Below are positions 45,624 through 58,162 of a stretch of 64,000 bases of DNA, piece after piece. The DNA lies in the NCBI GenBank assembly GCA_014871385.1, contig CM026426.1, forward strand, positions 28,851,037 to 28,915,036, in the 5' to 3' direction. The notes beneath the pieces were generated by a model. The model was not told the DNA's origin, ran no database searches, and saw only the letters and a program-made list of their open reading frames with translations. Made by a program: the position numbers and the translations under genes. This DNA comes from Ceratodon purpureus (taxonomy: Eukaryota > Streptophyta > Bryopsida > Pseudoditrichales > Ditrichaceae). Numbering within the stretch: position 1 is the first letter of the stretch; every line of letters begins with the position of its first letter.

Positions 45624-45961
45624 AGACTTTAGTGGCCATTAAGGCATAGTAAACTAACTTTTTTTTAAAAACTTCAAACTAAAAAAAATTGCTAAATAAA
45701 GAAAAGTATCATCTTCAATTGTTTTTTGACATTTCAATACTCCAATCAAGATTCAAAAGTTATGGACAAAAATCAGAGAGGGTTTCAAGTGGACATTGTT
45801 TAAGAATGTTTCAATTACCCTCTGTGATTTTTGTCCATAACTTTTGATTGGAGGATCAAACTTTTATTTGCGATGAAACTTGACTTTATTTAGCAACTTT
45901 TTTTAGTCCATAGTTTTTTCAAAAAAGTTAATTTCCTATGCTTAAACGGCCCTTAAAGTCT
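45624..45961. mobile_element. foldback (MITE-like) element
   Basis: Two arms of about 155 bases are imperfect reverse complements: left starts AGACTTTAGTGG and contains TTGCTAAATAAAG and AAAGTTATGGACAAAAATCA; right contains TGATTTTTGTCCATAACTTT and CTTTATTTAGCAA and ends CCTTAAAGTCT. The loop is about 30 bases. No coding sequence. It lies between the protease and reverse-transcriptase remnants of the Gypsy element. Confidence 0.8.
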
Positions 45962-46339
45962 GCTGAGGTATGAATCACCGATTCGTAAGCTTGTAAGTTT
46001 AAACATATTCCCAATGTAAACATACAATTGTAATGGTGGTTCATTGGTATGTACTTGAGATAAGTTGATGTGAGATTTCAGGTTTGAACCCCATTGATGA
46101 CTACATGCTAAAACAAGGGATTTGAAATATCCGAGATGTTGTACACACACAGTGAAAAAGGTTTTTACTAGCCCAAAAAAATTGGGCAAGAAACAAAATT
46201 TGATTTTTTATTTACTTTTTATTTTAATTTTTTTGGTCCAAAACAACATAAAAAAAACAACGGATTTTAGTTCAATTTTGTCCAAATCAACGCGACCAAA
46301 ACAACTGAAATGACCAATAGTCTTCTGTTGTTTTAGATG

Positions 46340-47310
46340 TCATTTTTTTACTAGTGAAAATAAATTAGAATACATCGCCAAGGGAAGACCGTGTTCATCC
46401 CAATAGATAGCTGCATTACTTGAATTAAGGCTAACCAAATACATTACAAGGTTGGGACTCACTAAGGCGAGGGACTTTTCCAAAAACAGGAAGCTTTGGT
46501 TTTCCAAGCCAACCCAAAATTGATACCATTGGCGGAAATTCATTTGGCCAGCTTAGTAACTGACCAAGAAAAACTGGATATTCTTCTAGATTTCTCCAAA
46601 TAATTTGTGGAAACTATGGTAGTGAACGCCACTCCAACCACCTAAGCCTTGCAAAAAGAAGTGGTTACTTCCCATGGTGCCAAGGACAAGGCTGAGTTGA
46701 TAAATCTGGGTACCATGGAAGATCCAAAATTCATTAAAATCAATGCGGTTGCTCCCACCCATATCAAACAAGCAGCCATATCATTATTCCATGAAGTTCT
46801 TGATATCTTTGCTTAGGGTTACAAGGTAACTAAGGACATACCAAGCACTTTTGTAAAACACACTATTGATTTAGAACCAACACAACCCCAATTCAACAAA
46901 GAAAATATAGGATGAACCCAAATCATGCAGCACGAGTGAAGACTAGTTAGATAAACTCTTCGTAGCCAAGTTCATTTCTTCAGTTGACTTAGCCCCGTGG
47001 TTCTCCCCAATGGTTATCACTCCCAGGAAAAATGGCACACTACGAATTTGTGTAGATTTTAGAAAATCAAACGTAGCCACTAATAAGGATCATTATCCCT
47101 TATCTTACATGGAGGAGATTATAGATGAAGTACCAAGCCACAAAATGTATTCATTTCTGGATTGCTTTTCAAGATATTTCTACGTAGCCATGGCTGAGCA
47201 AGACAAAACAAAACAACATTCTCAACAGAATGGAGACCTTATCAGTTCGAGCACATGCCATTTAGAGCCAAGAATGCACCCATGACATTCCAACGCATCA
47301 TGGACCCTAC
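46340..47310 (+). mobile_element. decayed Ty3/Gypsy reverse transcriptase
   Basis: From about 46930 it reads LDKLFVAKFISSVD-APWFSP, MVITPRKNGTLRICVDFRKS, YPLSYMEEIIDEV, MYSFLDCFSRYFYVAM and, after a frame slip near 47213, FEHMPFRAKNAPMTFQRIMD. These are conserved reverse-transcriptase blocks 1-4. The catalytic YxDD block is not reached. 46590-46830 shows weak polyprotein similarity only. Confidence 0.75.
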
Positions 47311-48480
47311 CTAAAACACTTGCCAACCGGAAACTGTCCGGGAAGGTGACAGAGTATTAGTGGACGGACTGTACTGTTGCTGTAGTTAAGATTTCTGTCC
47401 CTCACTCCCTGTAACCGGTACTGAGTAGCCATCTGGACCGGACTAGTAGACATAGGGAACATAGACCATCCGGTTGATAGAGTAGGACTAGTGGGATGTC
47501 TAGGCATTCTAAGCCACGGGATAGTGGAGAATTCGACCACTCTAAACATTAGGGGATCAGTGGAAGCTGGCCACTGGTATAAAAAGCCGGAAGTTGACAA
47601 GGGATAACCTTCTGGGCAGAGTGCCTATCGGTAGGAGATCCGGACGGAAGTGAATCAGAAGGAAAATGATAGCTTATTGTCTAATAGGAAGAAAACTATA
47701 GGTCTTTGTGGGAACAAACTTGGAGTGGTGTATTATTGAGGGTATTTAGTGTCCACTTGAGTGCTTTTTGGAGGAATACTAACACCACGCCATGCATAGC
47801 TTCTACTTCTCATTGGTTTTACTTTGCAACAACGCCTAAAACTAAACACACTCTTCTCCTTTGGCTCCGACTTTGTCGAGTATATGTTCTAGAGAGTTGT
47901 ATCAAAGGCAAAAATAGTGATTGACTCTTGGGTTTTTTCCAATCTCCCACATTACCATCACCGTCCTCCTCTTTTATCTCAATCTACTCCACCTTGTCAA
48001 AATCAATGTGCACCTTCAAAAAAGAGGACTACAAGTAATCATCTTCACCATCTTTAGTCTCTTCATCAAAAGAAGAAGAGGTGCTGTCAAAAATTGCATA
48101 CTCCTTTCCAGCTTTGTTAGCTTCTTGCTATCCATAGGTCTCATCTGATCATCCCTTCCTTTCCATAAAGTTTCTAAACAAAACTTCGTCCTTCACTTGC
48201 GGTTCTTTTTCTAACTTCCCTCTCAACTTCCTCCCCTTTAGTAAGCTCTCCCTTCTATTCTTATGCTTCCTAGACTTACTACGTCACTTGTGAGTCTTGG
48301 TTCCATGAATCTTAACCATAGATTCTTTCCCCTCGTTCCCAACAATCTCCTTGGACACCGCATTTTCCTCTCAAACAACCCTCTATTGCTTCTTCCTTCT
48401 CATCTTTTGAAACTTTCGCACATCATTAGGTGCAAAATGTGGTCTCGAAAAGGCCTTGTAAGACGGCACGTGAGAGGAAA
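47311..48480. other. no gene supported
   Basis: Possible LTR remains around 47330-47720, but no matching partner was found. 47920-48420 is pyrimidine-rich. Confidence 0.4.
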
Positions 48481-48813
48481 AATAAGGCTGCCCGCGCACT
48501 TTTGTCGGGGCTCCAATGGTGCCACCGTAGTGCCAGCAACGCCGGAGCGGAGGGTCGAACCACTGAACTTCGCGAAGGGCGTGTGTTGGGCGCTGCTATA
48601 GTGGCACAGAGACAGCAATTTGGCCGAGTTGGGACCAGATCCCGAGCCAACCTGCTTGTGTCAGCAAAGTTTCTGCCAGCACTTTGAACGAGGAAATTAT
48701 GAGTCCACCCACCTACCTCCTCCAACTACGACGAGTGCTGCTCGGTCTGTGCCGAAGTTGTTTGAACGCGTAGAGAGATTAAGTGCAGCGAGCAGGGGTA
48801 AGCGCTGCAGGAG

Positions 48814-49095
48814 AAGCGTGCCATTTGGAAAATTGGATGCAGGCAGCAGGAGTTGGGGCTGCGAGGATTAGAGCTTATTTGGGAGAGTGGGTGCGGTATA
48901 GGTAGCGCATTTTTGAAGCGAGGTGTCTACGTGATCTGGGAAATTGGGGGCAGCCAACACGGATTAGTGCGAAGGGAGAAACACGTGATTTGGTGAATTC
49001 GGTGCAGGCAGCAAAAGTTGGCACTTGCTGCGAGTTGTCCACGTAATTTGGGGTGTTAGGTGTTGTATTGGTAGCAAATTTGGCTTGAGTAGGAC
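48814..49095. repeat. five degenerate 54-60 bp units upstream of gene A3
   Basis: Units starting near 48820, 48874, 48930, 48984 and 49042 share a core of GT-A/G-ATTTGGGAAATTGG-like sequence, then GTGCAGGCAGCA and often AGTTGG, ending near GTCTACGTGA or GTCCACGTAA. The array ends about 340 bases before the A3 start. It resembles the subterminal binding-site arrays of large DNA transposons. Confidence 0.6.
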
Positions 49096-49438
49096 ATCTT
49101 GATTCAAGATGGAAGTGTGGCTTTCTTCGCTGTCAACTTAATGTGCCGTTCGGTGCCAGCGAGCTGCAAAACTAGGTAACTTTTCTGCGTTTTGATCAAT
49201 TCTATGGCTTGACATGATCCAGGCTTCGATGCCTCCTGGAGGCAATGTTGTGACTAGGCCGGATTATGGAAAATTTCATCTTTAATTACAAACTCTGGAG
49301 TTTGCTGTCGTCAAGTGCTCAAATTGTGCAAATGTGATTTTCCTTGTGCTAGGAGCACATTCCTTCGCCTTGGTTGGTATGAAAGAGAGATGTTATAGTT
49401 CATTACTGTGTCTCCCAATACCTTGGGTTTAGGGAAGC

Positions 49439-50660
49439 ATGGCTAGATGGCCAAAATCGCTAGTTCAGAGCGTAATTTTGCACAACAATGAAGACGTCCA
49501 TGGCAATTGGATCCCCATGAGGCTGGACCGGGATTCATGGGATCTGCTGCAACCAAAGTCGGAGGGGCCTTGGGGTAGAGAAACAAGGCGGCATGGTGGA
49601 GATAATTTTTGTGGTACCTTCAAGGCTCAGATCATGGATTTCTCCTGGACACCTGATGTGCGTGGAGCAAGCAACCTTGATAAGGTGCTTGTACGACATG
49701 CGTATCAGCCTCGCCATTTAAGCTTGGATCCTGTTGTGGCAGCAAGTAGGCCATGCACGGCCAACTACCTATACTCCTCGCACATTAATGATTGGGTGCA
49801 CCCCACATCTATCATCGGTCACAATCTTGTGCTCCGTGCAGAGATTGGGGAGGCGACGCGGAATGGTTGAAGCCATACAGACTTGTTGGACACGGGTACA
49901 TTCTTCCTTGGTGGTGTATGTTTTTCTCCGGTAGAGCCTATGTTGTACGTGAGGGTAGAACCAATCCCGCTCCCTGGTTTCAACAACATCGAGTGGCCTT
50001 TGCCAGACACGGACACCTCTGAAGCCTTCAGGACCAAGCTGACAGCAGATTTTTCTAATGCGATGACAGCGTCCACTGGTAGTAGTTTCGCCCATGAGCA
50101 ATGGTTTATGCATGTCCACGTTATGGTGGACTTGTTTGCGGTCACATGCGACAGCATTTGGCGGACTCCCACATTCTTCGTTCTACACTCTCCGTCTGAG
50201 GCACTCCTCAGTAGTTTGATGAATCCTGGATGGGTTGAGAAGTTTCACATTTGCCAAGATGTTATCAAGTGTGTTGTGAATAGGTCCAGCAATGTCTTCT
50301 GATACCATGTGGGCACGCACACACTATACACCAGGTTTGAGTATATAAGGTTTAGGGGTGCTGTCAACAACAGGTGGGATGTGATTGACCATCTACCAAA
50401 GGTGGAGGTGGTGGAAGTCTGTTGTACATTTAGAGGGAGACCAATGCTAGCATTTGAAGTGGGCAAGGCATGGCCTGTATCCCACTTGCGCCATGAAATT
50501 GCAACGACACTCGGAGACGATGACCCCAAAGAGTACAATATGGTTCTGGTGGAAGCAGACGGTTCTCGTGAAAAATAGGTACATGTGGCCAATATCACTC
50601 CCTTGGTTTTTGATACACAATGTGTTGCTACTTGTTGCCAGCATGACGATACTAACATAG
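49439..50660 (+). pseudogene. gene A copy 3 (lacks the intron found in A1 and A2)
   Basis: Starts MARWPKSLVQSVILHNN at 49439. The conserved blocks follow: GNWIPMRLDRDSWDLL, GPWGRETRRHGGDN, DKVLVRHAY, NDWVHPTSI, EIGEATRNG, TGA at 49868 where A1 has Arg, DTSEAFRTKL, WFMHVHVMVDLF and MNPGWVEKF. A TGA near 50300 precedes YHVGTHTLY, FEVGKAWPVSHLRHEI and TTLGDDDPKEYNMVLVE. At the A1/A2 intron site this copy reads PCTANYLYSS straight through with no insertion. It converges on C3. Confidence 0.65.
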
Positions 50661-51319
50661 TTTGTTGGAAGCATTGATGTAGATCAACATACGTAATGAG
50701 AGGCGTGTACTTCTTGGTGATGTGGCGGTTCCCTAAACTATTAAGATAGTGAAAGTGTAGGACAACAATTTTTTTACCACGGCATTAGGGTGTTCTATAA
50801 AGGTCTTCACAAGTCTGTCCACAATATTTTCTACCTTCACATTTCAGTAATCCGATGCAGGTATGATTTTTACCCTTGTAAGGGACTATCCATTGTGCTT
50901 GCAACATCATGTATGGTTAAATATATGTTTTATCCTCCCCAGACCAATCTATAACCTTCTCCCTTGATGAATGCAAGTCTACTTCTGGAACATCTTGCTG
51001 CCAGCAAAGATTAGGGTTCAGGACAATGGCGACTTTCACAGGATCATGACCAAAGTGGCAGCCACATGTATAAAATGCAAATACAATAGGATGACATTCA
51101 TCATAATTGTCCAAAAAAATGAGGTTTGGTGTCTAGAAAGTCTCACCCCTCACTATCGGAACTACTTACACACTACTGCCAGCAACTACTCGTTGCCACC
51201 GCAGTTGCAAACATAGAGTCGGTAGTGAAGGCAACACATGAAAATAAAATGTGGAACATTGCAAATGCCACTAATACTAATCCGCTATGGCACTATCCAC
51301 AAAAAAAAAGCACAGAAAT
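50661..51319. other. intergenic stretch between convergent A3 and C3
   Basis: No gene seen. The first part is probably 3' untranslated sequence of A3; TACTGCCAGCAACTACTC and TTGCTGCCAGC motifs occur. Confidence 0.4.
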
Positions 51320-53215
51320 CTATGGCACTACTGAGGTCTCGATGGCATCAACAAGCTTGTCCAGGGCAGCTCCAGCCGGGCCTGAAGATGTCTCCCCGGA
51401 CTCTGTGGCACTGCCGCTGAGTCCACCTCCACGTGAGCCAGTGTCCTCGGCCTCCTCATGTGGAGGGGCTTGTGTCACCTAGAGGAAGCTCACGTCGTCT
51501 GACTTCTGGGTGTTGGCAACACCATTGGCATCCTCTACGGCTGCTAGCAACAACTCTGCGGATACCACGGACTGAGCGGATGTCTTCGTGATGACAAACG
51601 GATCTGAAGCCCTTTCAACCCCTTCAAAACGAGCCTTCGTCCTGACTTGATCTTCCTCCTACGATGGAAGAGAAGTACGCTCTGCTGCTCGTTGCTGCCA
51701 GCAAACGAGCTCTGGAAGTCTGGTACTCCTACCTCGGTCTTCCGATTCTTCTAAAGGTGATGGAGCTCTGCTTGGGCTGACTCATGCAGTAGAAATCCCC
51801 ATTGCCCAAGCCAACCCCCATTTAAGGAACGGCACCAACGGCTACACTTGGCGTCAAAGGAGAAGATAACCTCAAACATGCAATGTAGGTGTGCTAAGTA
51901 GCCGCATGTCAAGGGTACACAAGTGGAGTCAACAAAGTAATTGGCCTAGAAGGGGCAAGGGTCTGAAACCTAGATGGGGAGGGTTCGAAACTTGGATGGC
52001 AGGTGTGGGAGCACACTCTTTGGCCAAATGAATGTTGCTGCCAGTCGAGGGACATGATCTCTACACTAAGAACCCCGACCTCGGCCTTGGACTTCTCTAT
52101 ATCCCCCACCAATGCTGCCAGCTGCTTTTCTTTGTTGTCGATGCGAAGCTGGGCTTCTTGGGTAGCCTTGCTCGCATCGGCCATCTAATCACCACTAAGA
52201 CGGGCCAAAGCATCCAACCGCTTCTTTTCTTTTGCGCTGCTAGCGCCCTGCCTGGTTGCTAGCAGCACGGTGGACGGCCACATCCTCATAGAACCGGTTC
52301 TCCTCATCCTCCTTCTCCTTCAAGAAAGCCTTGCTCGTTTGCATATCTCCAACAATCACCTCCCTATGAGCCTCCTTCTTTGCAACGTTAGCCTGAGCTC
52401 TTGCTTTCTTGGTCTTGGCCTGGTCCAACTTCGCCTATGGATCCGAGGTGGGTCGGTCTTCATATCTGCTGACAGCAAGGGAAGACTTGGGCAGGCTTTC
52501 CTCCTCACTTCCCAAGGCCGCCTTCGCCTTGAGCGCGCTTTGAGTGCGACCCCGAGCTCCCTCTACTCCAGGCCCTCCCTTGCTGCTGCTCCCGGTAACA
52601 AGGACGTTGTGGCTAGGTTGAGTGCCCACTCCCTCAATGGCCAAGGATGTGTTGCTAGCATAGGGCTTGTCATCGATGTGGCTAGCAAGCATGTTGATGA
52701 TGGCCTCAATCAGCTCTCTCTAGGCTGGGGGTGAGAGCTTGAGAGGGTTGCGGGCAGCCCCCTTTTCACGTGCCTTTTGCAAGGACTCCGCCTTCTGTGC
52801 CTAGTTGACATCTTTGCCCAACTCGAAGGTTAGATGACAACCTGGAAGAAACGAGGTACCAAATGTGTTGTTGTATTGGCCTTCACCTCCATACACCTTT
52901 ACATGCTGCTCTGTTTAAGCGTCGATAGCCTGTTGGTCACTGCAATCAGCAATGTAGTGGCGCCCTCCTGACCGCTTCGGCCATGTCTCTATGAACAAGG
53001 ATTTCTTCCATAGCTTGTCACTACTGAGCTTGGAGAAGGGAATCCCACTGTTGCAGAGGCCAAGTGTGCGGTTGAAGAACTGGTTGTCGTACTTTGCCCT
53101 CTTCCTTCCAAGAAGAAAGGGAGCTATTACCACGAGCTTGCATGCCACATCCTTTGGTAACGACTTCAGGTCAAATGGGAAGTTCCATGGCATGCCAATC
53201 GGCTCCTCTTTGCTG
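51320..53215 (-). pseudogene. gene C copy 3, cut at its 5' end by a Gypsy element
   Basis: From 53215 downward: PWNFPFDLKSLPKDVACKLV, APFLLGRKRAKYDNQFFNRT, then about 35 residues extra relative to C1, VYGGEGQYNN, NPLKLSPPA, a spacer rich in Ser/Gly, coiled-coil pieces (52428-52240 and 52184-52040), a decayed RING-like finger (about 51935-51880: CVPLTCGYLAHLHCMF with a stop), and an acidic tail ending VTQAPPHEEAEDTGSR ... DKLVDAIETSVVP at TAG 51322-51320. At least six stops or shifts. The N-terminus beyond 53215 is replaced by Gypsy sequence. Confidence 0.6.
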
Positions 53216-56200
53216 CCAGCCTCTATTGATGCAAAGTTTGAAGATGATCTTGGTATCACTGATGATGAAGCATTTGAGATTTTACAAATGTTTACCAAGG
53301 ATACTGGCAGTGATGTTGGAGGATCTATTGCCAAGATGAAGAGTCTTACAATGTGTGATGATGTGGTGGTCAAGAAGCTAGAAGGGGTGGACCATACAGA
53401 TTCAATGGCAACAAACAAGGGTGGATCTAAGACTGTGCTATTGTATGCTCTTTGGACAAAGAGAATGGAGAAAGACCAGATTATGTTCAATCATTTTGGG
53501 CTAGAGCCACTACGGAGACACGGGTGAAGCTTGGAGGACATGATGACTCATTTTTGGCTCTTGTAGACCATGGTTCAGAGATAAACATTATGTCTCGACA
53601 TGTCTATGAGAAGGGCAAATGGCCAATTGATACCCAACATGGTTGGGTGTTGAGATCAGCTAACTCTGGGCGGACTCAATTGTATGGAGCTTGTCCAGCA
53701 GTGTCAGCTAGAATTGGAGATGGAGAAGTGGAGCAGAACTTCTTTCTCTGTAATCATGGTTCTTATCCAGTGATATTGGGTCAACCATACATCACAGCAT
53801 CAAGGATGGAGACCAAAGTGCTGGATGATGGATCTCATTATGCAAGAATCAAGAGTCTTGATGGGAAGAAGACTGTCTAGTTTTTTACAGTAAAGTCTGA
53901 GAATGAGAGGCATCGGCTTCAGCTCAGAGATGGGCCTGTATCCCCATCTTCACATGACTTTGTGGATTTCTAGAGAGCATCTATGGAGTATGGGGATCCA
54001 TGGGTGCAGAGGAATCCAGAAGTACAAATTTCCCCGATGTACATACGATTGGTAGTGGATTTTTGAGTGTGACGGAGTGTGGATTTGTGTGTTATACACC
54101 CATTGAAGATTTGGACCCTGTACAGAAAAAGATTATCAAGAAAATGGAGGAAAATATGAGAAGTGCAAGCATTCTTCTGGATGGAGAAAGCATTTCTGGA
54201 GTTTATGAAGAGAAAGGCATGGCAGATGATGTTTTACAAACTTTGCAAAATTTGCAAGTCGAGGATATTGAAGACAATGTTGTGATTGAGGTGCATACAC
54301 AAGCATTTTATGATGAGATCTTTGAAGCCATAAAGGTATTTGGTGAGTGTCGAAGCTATAGATTGAGACCAGAAGCTGCAGTATACACAAAGAACAAACA
54401 GTGGCAAAAAAGGTGAAGCCAGTAGCAACACAATTGCCATCTCATACTATTGAGCATATCAAGGAAGCAAAGAAGGAGCTAAGTCTTAGGAGATCTAAGA
54501 AGATTGGCCACAAATTTACAGAAGAAACATTGGCAAGTTTGAAGATTGGAGGAGATGGATTTCTGACAGAGTTGGAAAAGAAGAAGTTTCAAGAGATGCA
54601 TTCTAAACATGGGAAAGCCTTTGCTTCTTTACCAGATGAGATTGGATGTGTACATCCAAGTGTAGTAGCACCTATGGTCATATTCACAGTAACATATGTG
54701 CCATGGGATTTGAAGCCCATACTTGTACCACGAGCTTTGCTTCCCAAGTTGGTTGATTTTCTGAAGGAGAAGGTACGCATGGAAATACTTGAGCCTTCAA
54801 TGGCTCCATACTCTAATGGATGGTTCACCGTGCCCAAAAAGTCTGGAGCATTGAGATTTATTCAAGATATGCAACCAGCTAACGAAGTAACCATCAGAAA
54901 CAAAGGATCTAGGCCTCTTGTTGATGAAGTAGCAGAAGCATTTGCTAGGCATGCCATTTATTCCATTGGAGATTTGTATTCTGGATATGATCAATTCCAA
55001 CTTGCACTTGAAAGTAGGGATTTAACAACCATGAAGACTCCATTGGGATTCGTTCAAATGTGTACATTGCCTCAAGGTGCTACCAGTTCAGTGGCACACA
55101 TGCAAAATGCTATGAACCAGATTTTGAAGGACTTTGTGCCGGAGAAGACCATACCTTTTGTAGATGACATTCCTATAAAGGGTTGTGAGGAGGAAAAAAG
55201 AGACTCAACCGTTCAAGATGATGGATGTAGGTCATTTGTAAACGACTACATCAATGATGTTGATAACATCTTGAGCAGATTGGAGGAAGTGGACTTAACT
55301 CTTTCTGTTGAGAAGTCCAAGTTTGGAACCAGTGAGATTTTGGTCGTTGGACATCAATGTGGATGGTATAGAAGGAAACCTAACCCTGAGAAAGTGGATG
55401 CTATTGGGAGGATGAAGGCATGTAGTAGTACCACCAAAGTAAGGAGGTTTCTGGGAGCATCTGTCTTCTACCAAATCTGGATTCCTCACTTTGCTCATAT
55501 ATCAGAGGCTCTTTATAAATTACTGAGAAAGAAGAGTAAGTTTCTTTGGAAGCAAGAGCAAGATTTGGCTATGGAAGAGTTGAAGAAAACCTTGACGTCA
55601 CCACCAGTCTTGAAGCAAGTGGAGTATGAGAGTGGCAGACCGTTGATTGTGATGGTTGATACAAGTCCAATAGCTATTGGATGGGCTGTTGGCCAGGATG
55701 ATGAAAGAGGAAATCGATTTGCTATCTGGTTTGGAGCAAGAATACTTAGAGAGCGCCAAAGAGCATACCCTCAAGTAAAATGAGAACTTTGGGGAGCACT
55801 TATAGCTTTGAAGGCAGAGAGAAACTACCTAATTGGAGCAGAAGTTGTGTTGGAAACCGATTGCCTACCTTTGCTTGGCATGATTTCCAATTGCAATTCA
55901 CCAGACATTGCAATGCTTCGATGGATAGCATACATCAAATCATTGAACCCAGTTTTGAAGCATATTACTGGCAAGCTGAATCCTGTAGGAGATATGCTAT
56001 CGAGAGCCAGGTATTTTGATGACGAGAAAATAATGGCTCATGGGGAAAGTGAAGATTTCATAGGTGAAGGTTATGTGTTGGCCACAAACACAGGCAATGT
56101 GGTTGAAGAAGTGTTGCCATTCAGAGATGAGCTTTATGAAGGAAGACTAAGAGATATTGGTCTATATTTGAGCACTTTGAAGAGGCAAGAAGGATGGGTG

Positions 56201-57508
56201 GATAAGGCCTTCAAAGACATTAGACATCAAGCCTATGGCTATCTTCTTCGAGATGGATTTTTGTGGAAGAAAGCAAAGAGGGCTGATGAACTGCCATTGA
56301 GAGTGGTTGATGATTCTGAGACCAAAGCCCAAGTACTTAAAGAGTTTCATGATGCTCTTTGAGCTGGTAATAGAGGAGTTTGGGCCACTTATACAAAAAT
56401 CAAGGAGCGCTATTGGTGGAAGGGCTTATACAAAGATGTTGAAGAGTTTGTATCTTCATGCCTTACATGTCAGCTTCAATCAAAGATTCGGTACAGGGAT
56501 GAGTTGCATCCTTCTTACCCTCCTTCTATACATTTCCAATTAGTGATTGACTTGGTTATGATGCCACCTGGAGTTTGGGGCATGAGATATCTTGTTCTAG
56601 CAAGAGAAGAGCTCTCAAACTTTGTTGAAGGAAGAGCTCAAAGAACTAAGACCACTAAAGCAGTTTGCCGATTTATTCTTGAAGATATCTTCAATCGGTA
56701 TGGAAGTATTGGCCAAATGAGAGCTGACAAAGGAGAGCTGGATGTTGCTGAGGCAAAGAACTTCTTTCAGAGACATGGAGTGAAGTTGAGACTCACAACA
56801 GCTTATAATCCTGAGGCCAATGGCAAAAGTGAGAGAGGTCATCCTCCTATCATTCATGCAATAGTTAAGGCTTGTAAAGGGAAGGCAAGTTTATGGCCTA
56901 GGCTACTACCATTTGCTTTGTAGGCTAACACGACCACTCATAGCACAGTTACTGGTTATATGCCTATTGAGCTTATACATGGACACAAGTCCACAATGCC
57001 TGGAGAGGAGTCCATCCCAACATGGGTATTCTTGTCTTGGGAAGACAATATTTCAAATGAAAAGTTGTTGGAGCTTCGTATTCAACAGCTTGGGAGATTG
57101 CCAGAGGATATGGAAGTGGCTTTGGAGAGGCTCAAGGCTGCTAGGCTTAGCAACAAAGAAAAATTTGACAAGACTCACCGATTGAGGATGAAGAAGATTG
57201 AGAAGGGTTATTGGGTGTTAGTGTTTGACAGCTCATTGGAGCATCAACATAGTACAGTGAGGAAATTTGCAAAGAGGTGGTTTGGACATTATGTGGTGGA
57301 GATGGTTAATGATAATGCCACATATTTGCTTTGTGAATTGGATGGAACACTGTTCAAAATTTCAATTAGTGGAAAGCGCATCAAAGTATTCCAGAGGAGA
57401 GATGGAAGACTTCTTTCTATTGACTTTGAATCCTTTCTAAGTCCACAGATTATGGATGAGGACATTGAAGATGAAGAAGAGGTTCAATCAGAGGACGAAG
57501 AGGAGTAG
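53216..57508 (+). mobile_element. Ty3/Gypsy element: protease, reverse transcriptase, RNase H, integrase (decayed)
   Basis: A gag-side segment (KFEDDLGITDDEAFEILQMF) starts at the C3 junction. A frameshift near 53450 leads to the protease ALVDHGSEINIMS and SYPVILGQPYITA (the catalytic triplet reads DHG). A TAG at 53878 and further stops near 53971 and 54064 follow. The 460-residue frame 54401-55783 holds reverse transcriptase: SNGWFTVPKKSGALRFIQD, YSGYDQFQLAL, TLPQGATSSVAHMQN and the catalytic box FVDD, then RNase H (VMVDTSPIAIGWAV; ETDCLPLL after a TGA at 55781). Integrase has CLTCQLQ, then IDLVMM, RADKGELD and EANGKSERG as candidate D, D and E, with a TAG near 56922. The tail ends acidic at 57508. 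All domains are present in Gypsy order; five to eight lesions. No LTR is seen at the left end. Confidence 0.85.
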
Positions 57509-58162
57509 CATTGGCACATGCCGGAGGATGTGCAGGTTTAGAAGGGATGCATGTTGTGATGTAAATACATATACCATGTAAAAACATCAAGAGATCAACC
57601 TTGAAGTCCTAATTCAAAAATTGGATTGAGATAGAAAAGGGTGGGATCGTGGAGAGATCCACGGTCTTGGTTTGTACTGCATCATGTCACTTAGCTCAGG
57701 GGAATAAGGTGGCTGGTTGGCTGCTTATTTCTTGCTATCAGTAGTAGTGCCAAGTTGCAGCTGCTCCGACCAAATCAACGGATCCGACGGGATTCGAGCC
57801 CGGAACCGGCTGGCAGCTTTCCAGGGACTCTGACAACCAACCAAGTCTACAACTTGGCGATAGATATTAGTCCTGGAGTGGTTTTATACCACTATTGGTT
57901 AATCGTTTGGCTTTCGACTGACAGAACAGTACTCCTAGGTCTATTCTTTCTCACATATGTTATCTTTTGATAAATAAAAAGATGCGTTTGGCTGCTAGTG
58001 TTTGTTTTACTATAAAGATAGCCATTATAATTTTATTGGGGTATTAAAAGTGGACGCAAGCTTCTCAAGGAAGCTACTAGATTTAGAATAAAGATAACCG
58101 GGTAGCTTTGCTTCTCTTAGTTCACTCTGAGTAGTTTGGGTTTGGATTCAGTGTTTGTGGTA
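57509..58162 (+). mobile_element. possible LTR/leader region with a tRNA-like segment
   Basis: AGAAAAGGGTGGGA (about 57634) could be a polypurine tract followed by an LTR, but no partner LTR is visible. At about 57772-57860 the - strand reads TAGACTTGGTTGGTTGTCAG (A-box-like) and GGGCTCGAATCCCG (B-box and T-arm-like), so a tRNA-derived piece is present. A full tRNA fold is not supported because the acceptor ends do not pair. Confidence 0.35.

Noticed and set aside
49769..50172. - strand ORFs of 116-117 residues
   Set aside because: They are antisense shadows of gene A3, whose + frame aligns with A1 and A2.
52991..53527. 178-residue + ORF as one gene
   Set aside because: First two thirds are antisense to gene C3; only the end belongs to the Gypsy element.
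57772..57860. A tRNA gene on the - strand
   Set aside because: A- and B-box-like sequences exist, but the acceptor stem does not pair, so only a tRNA-derived piece is claimed.
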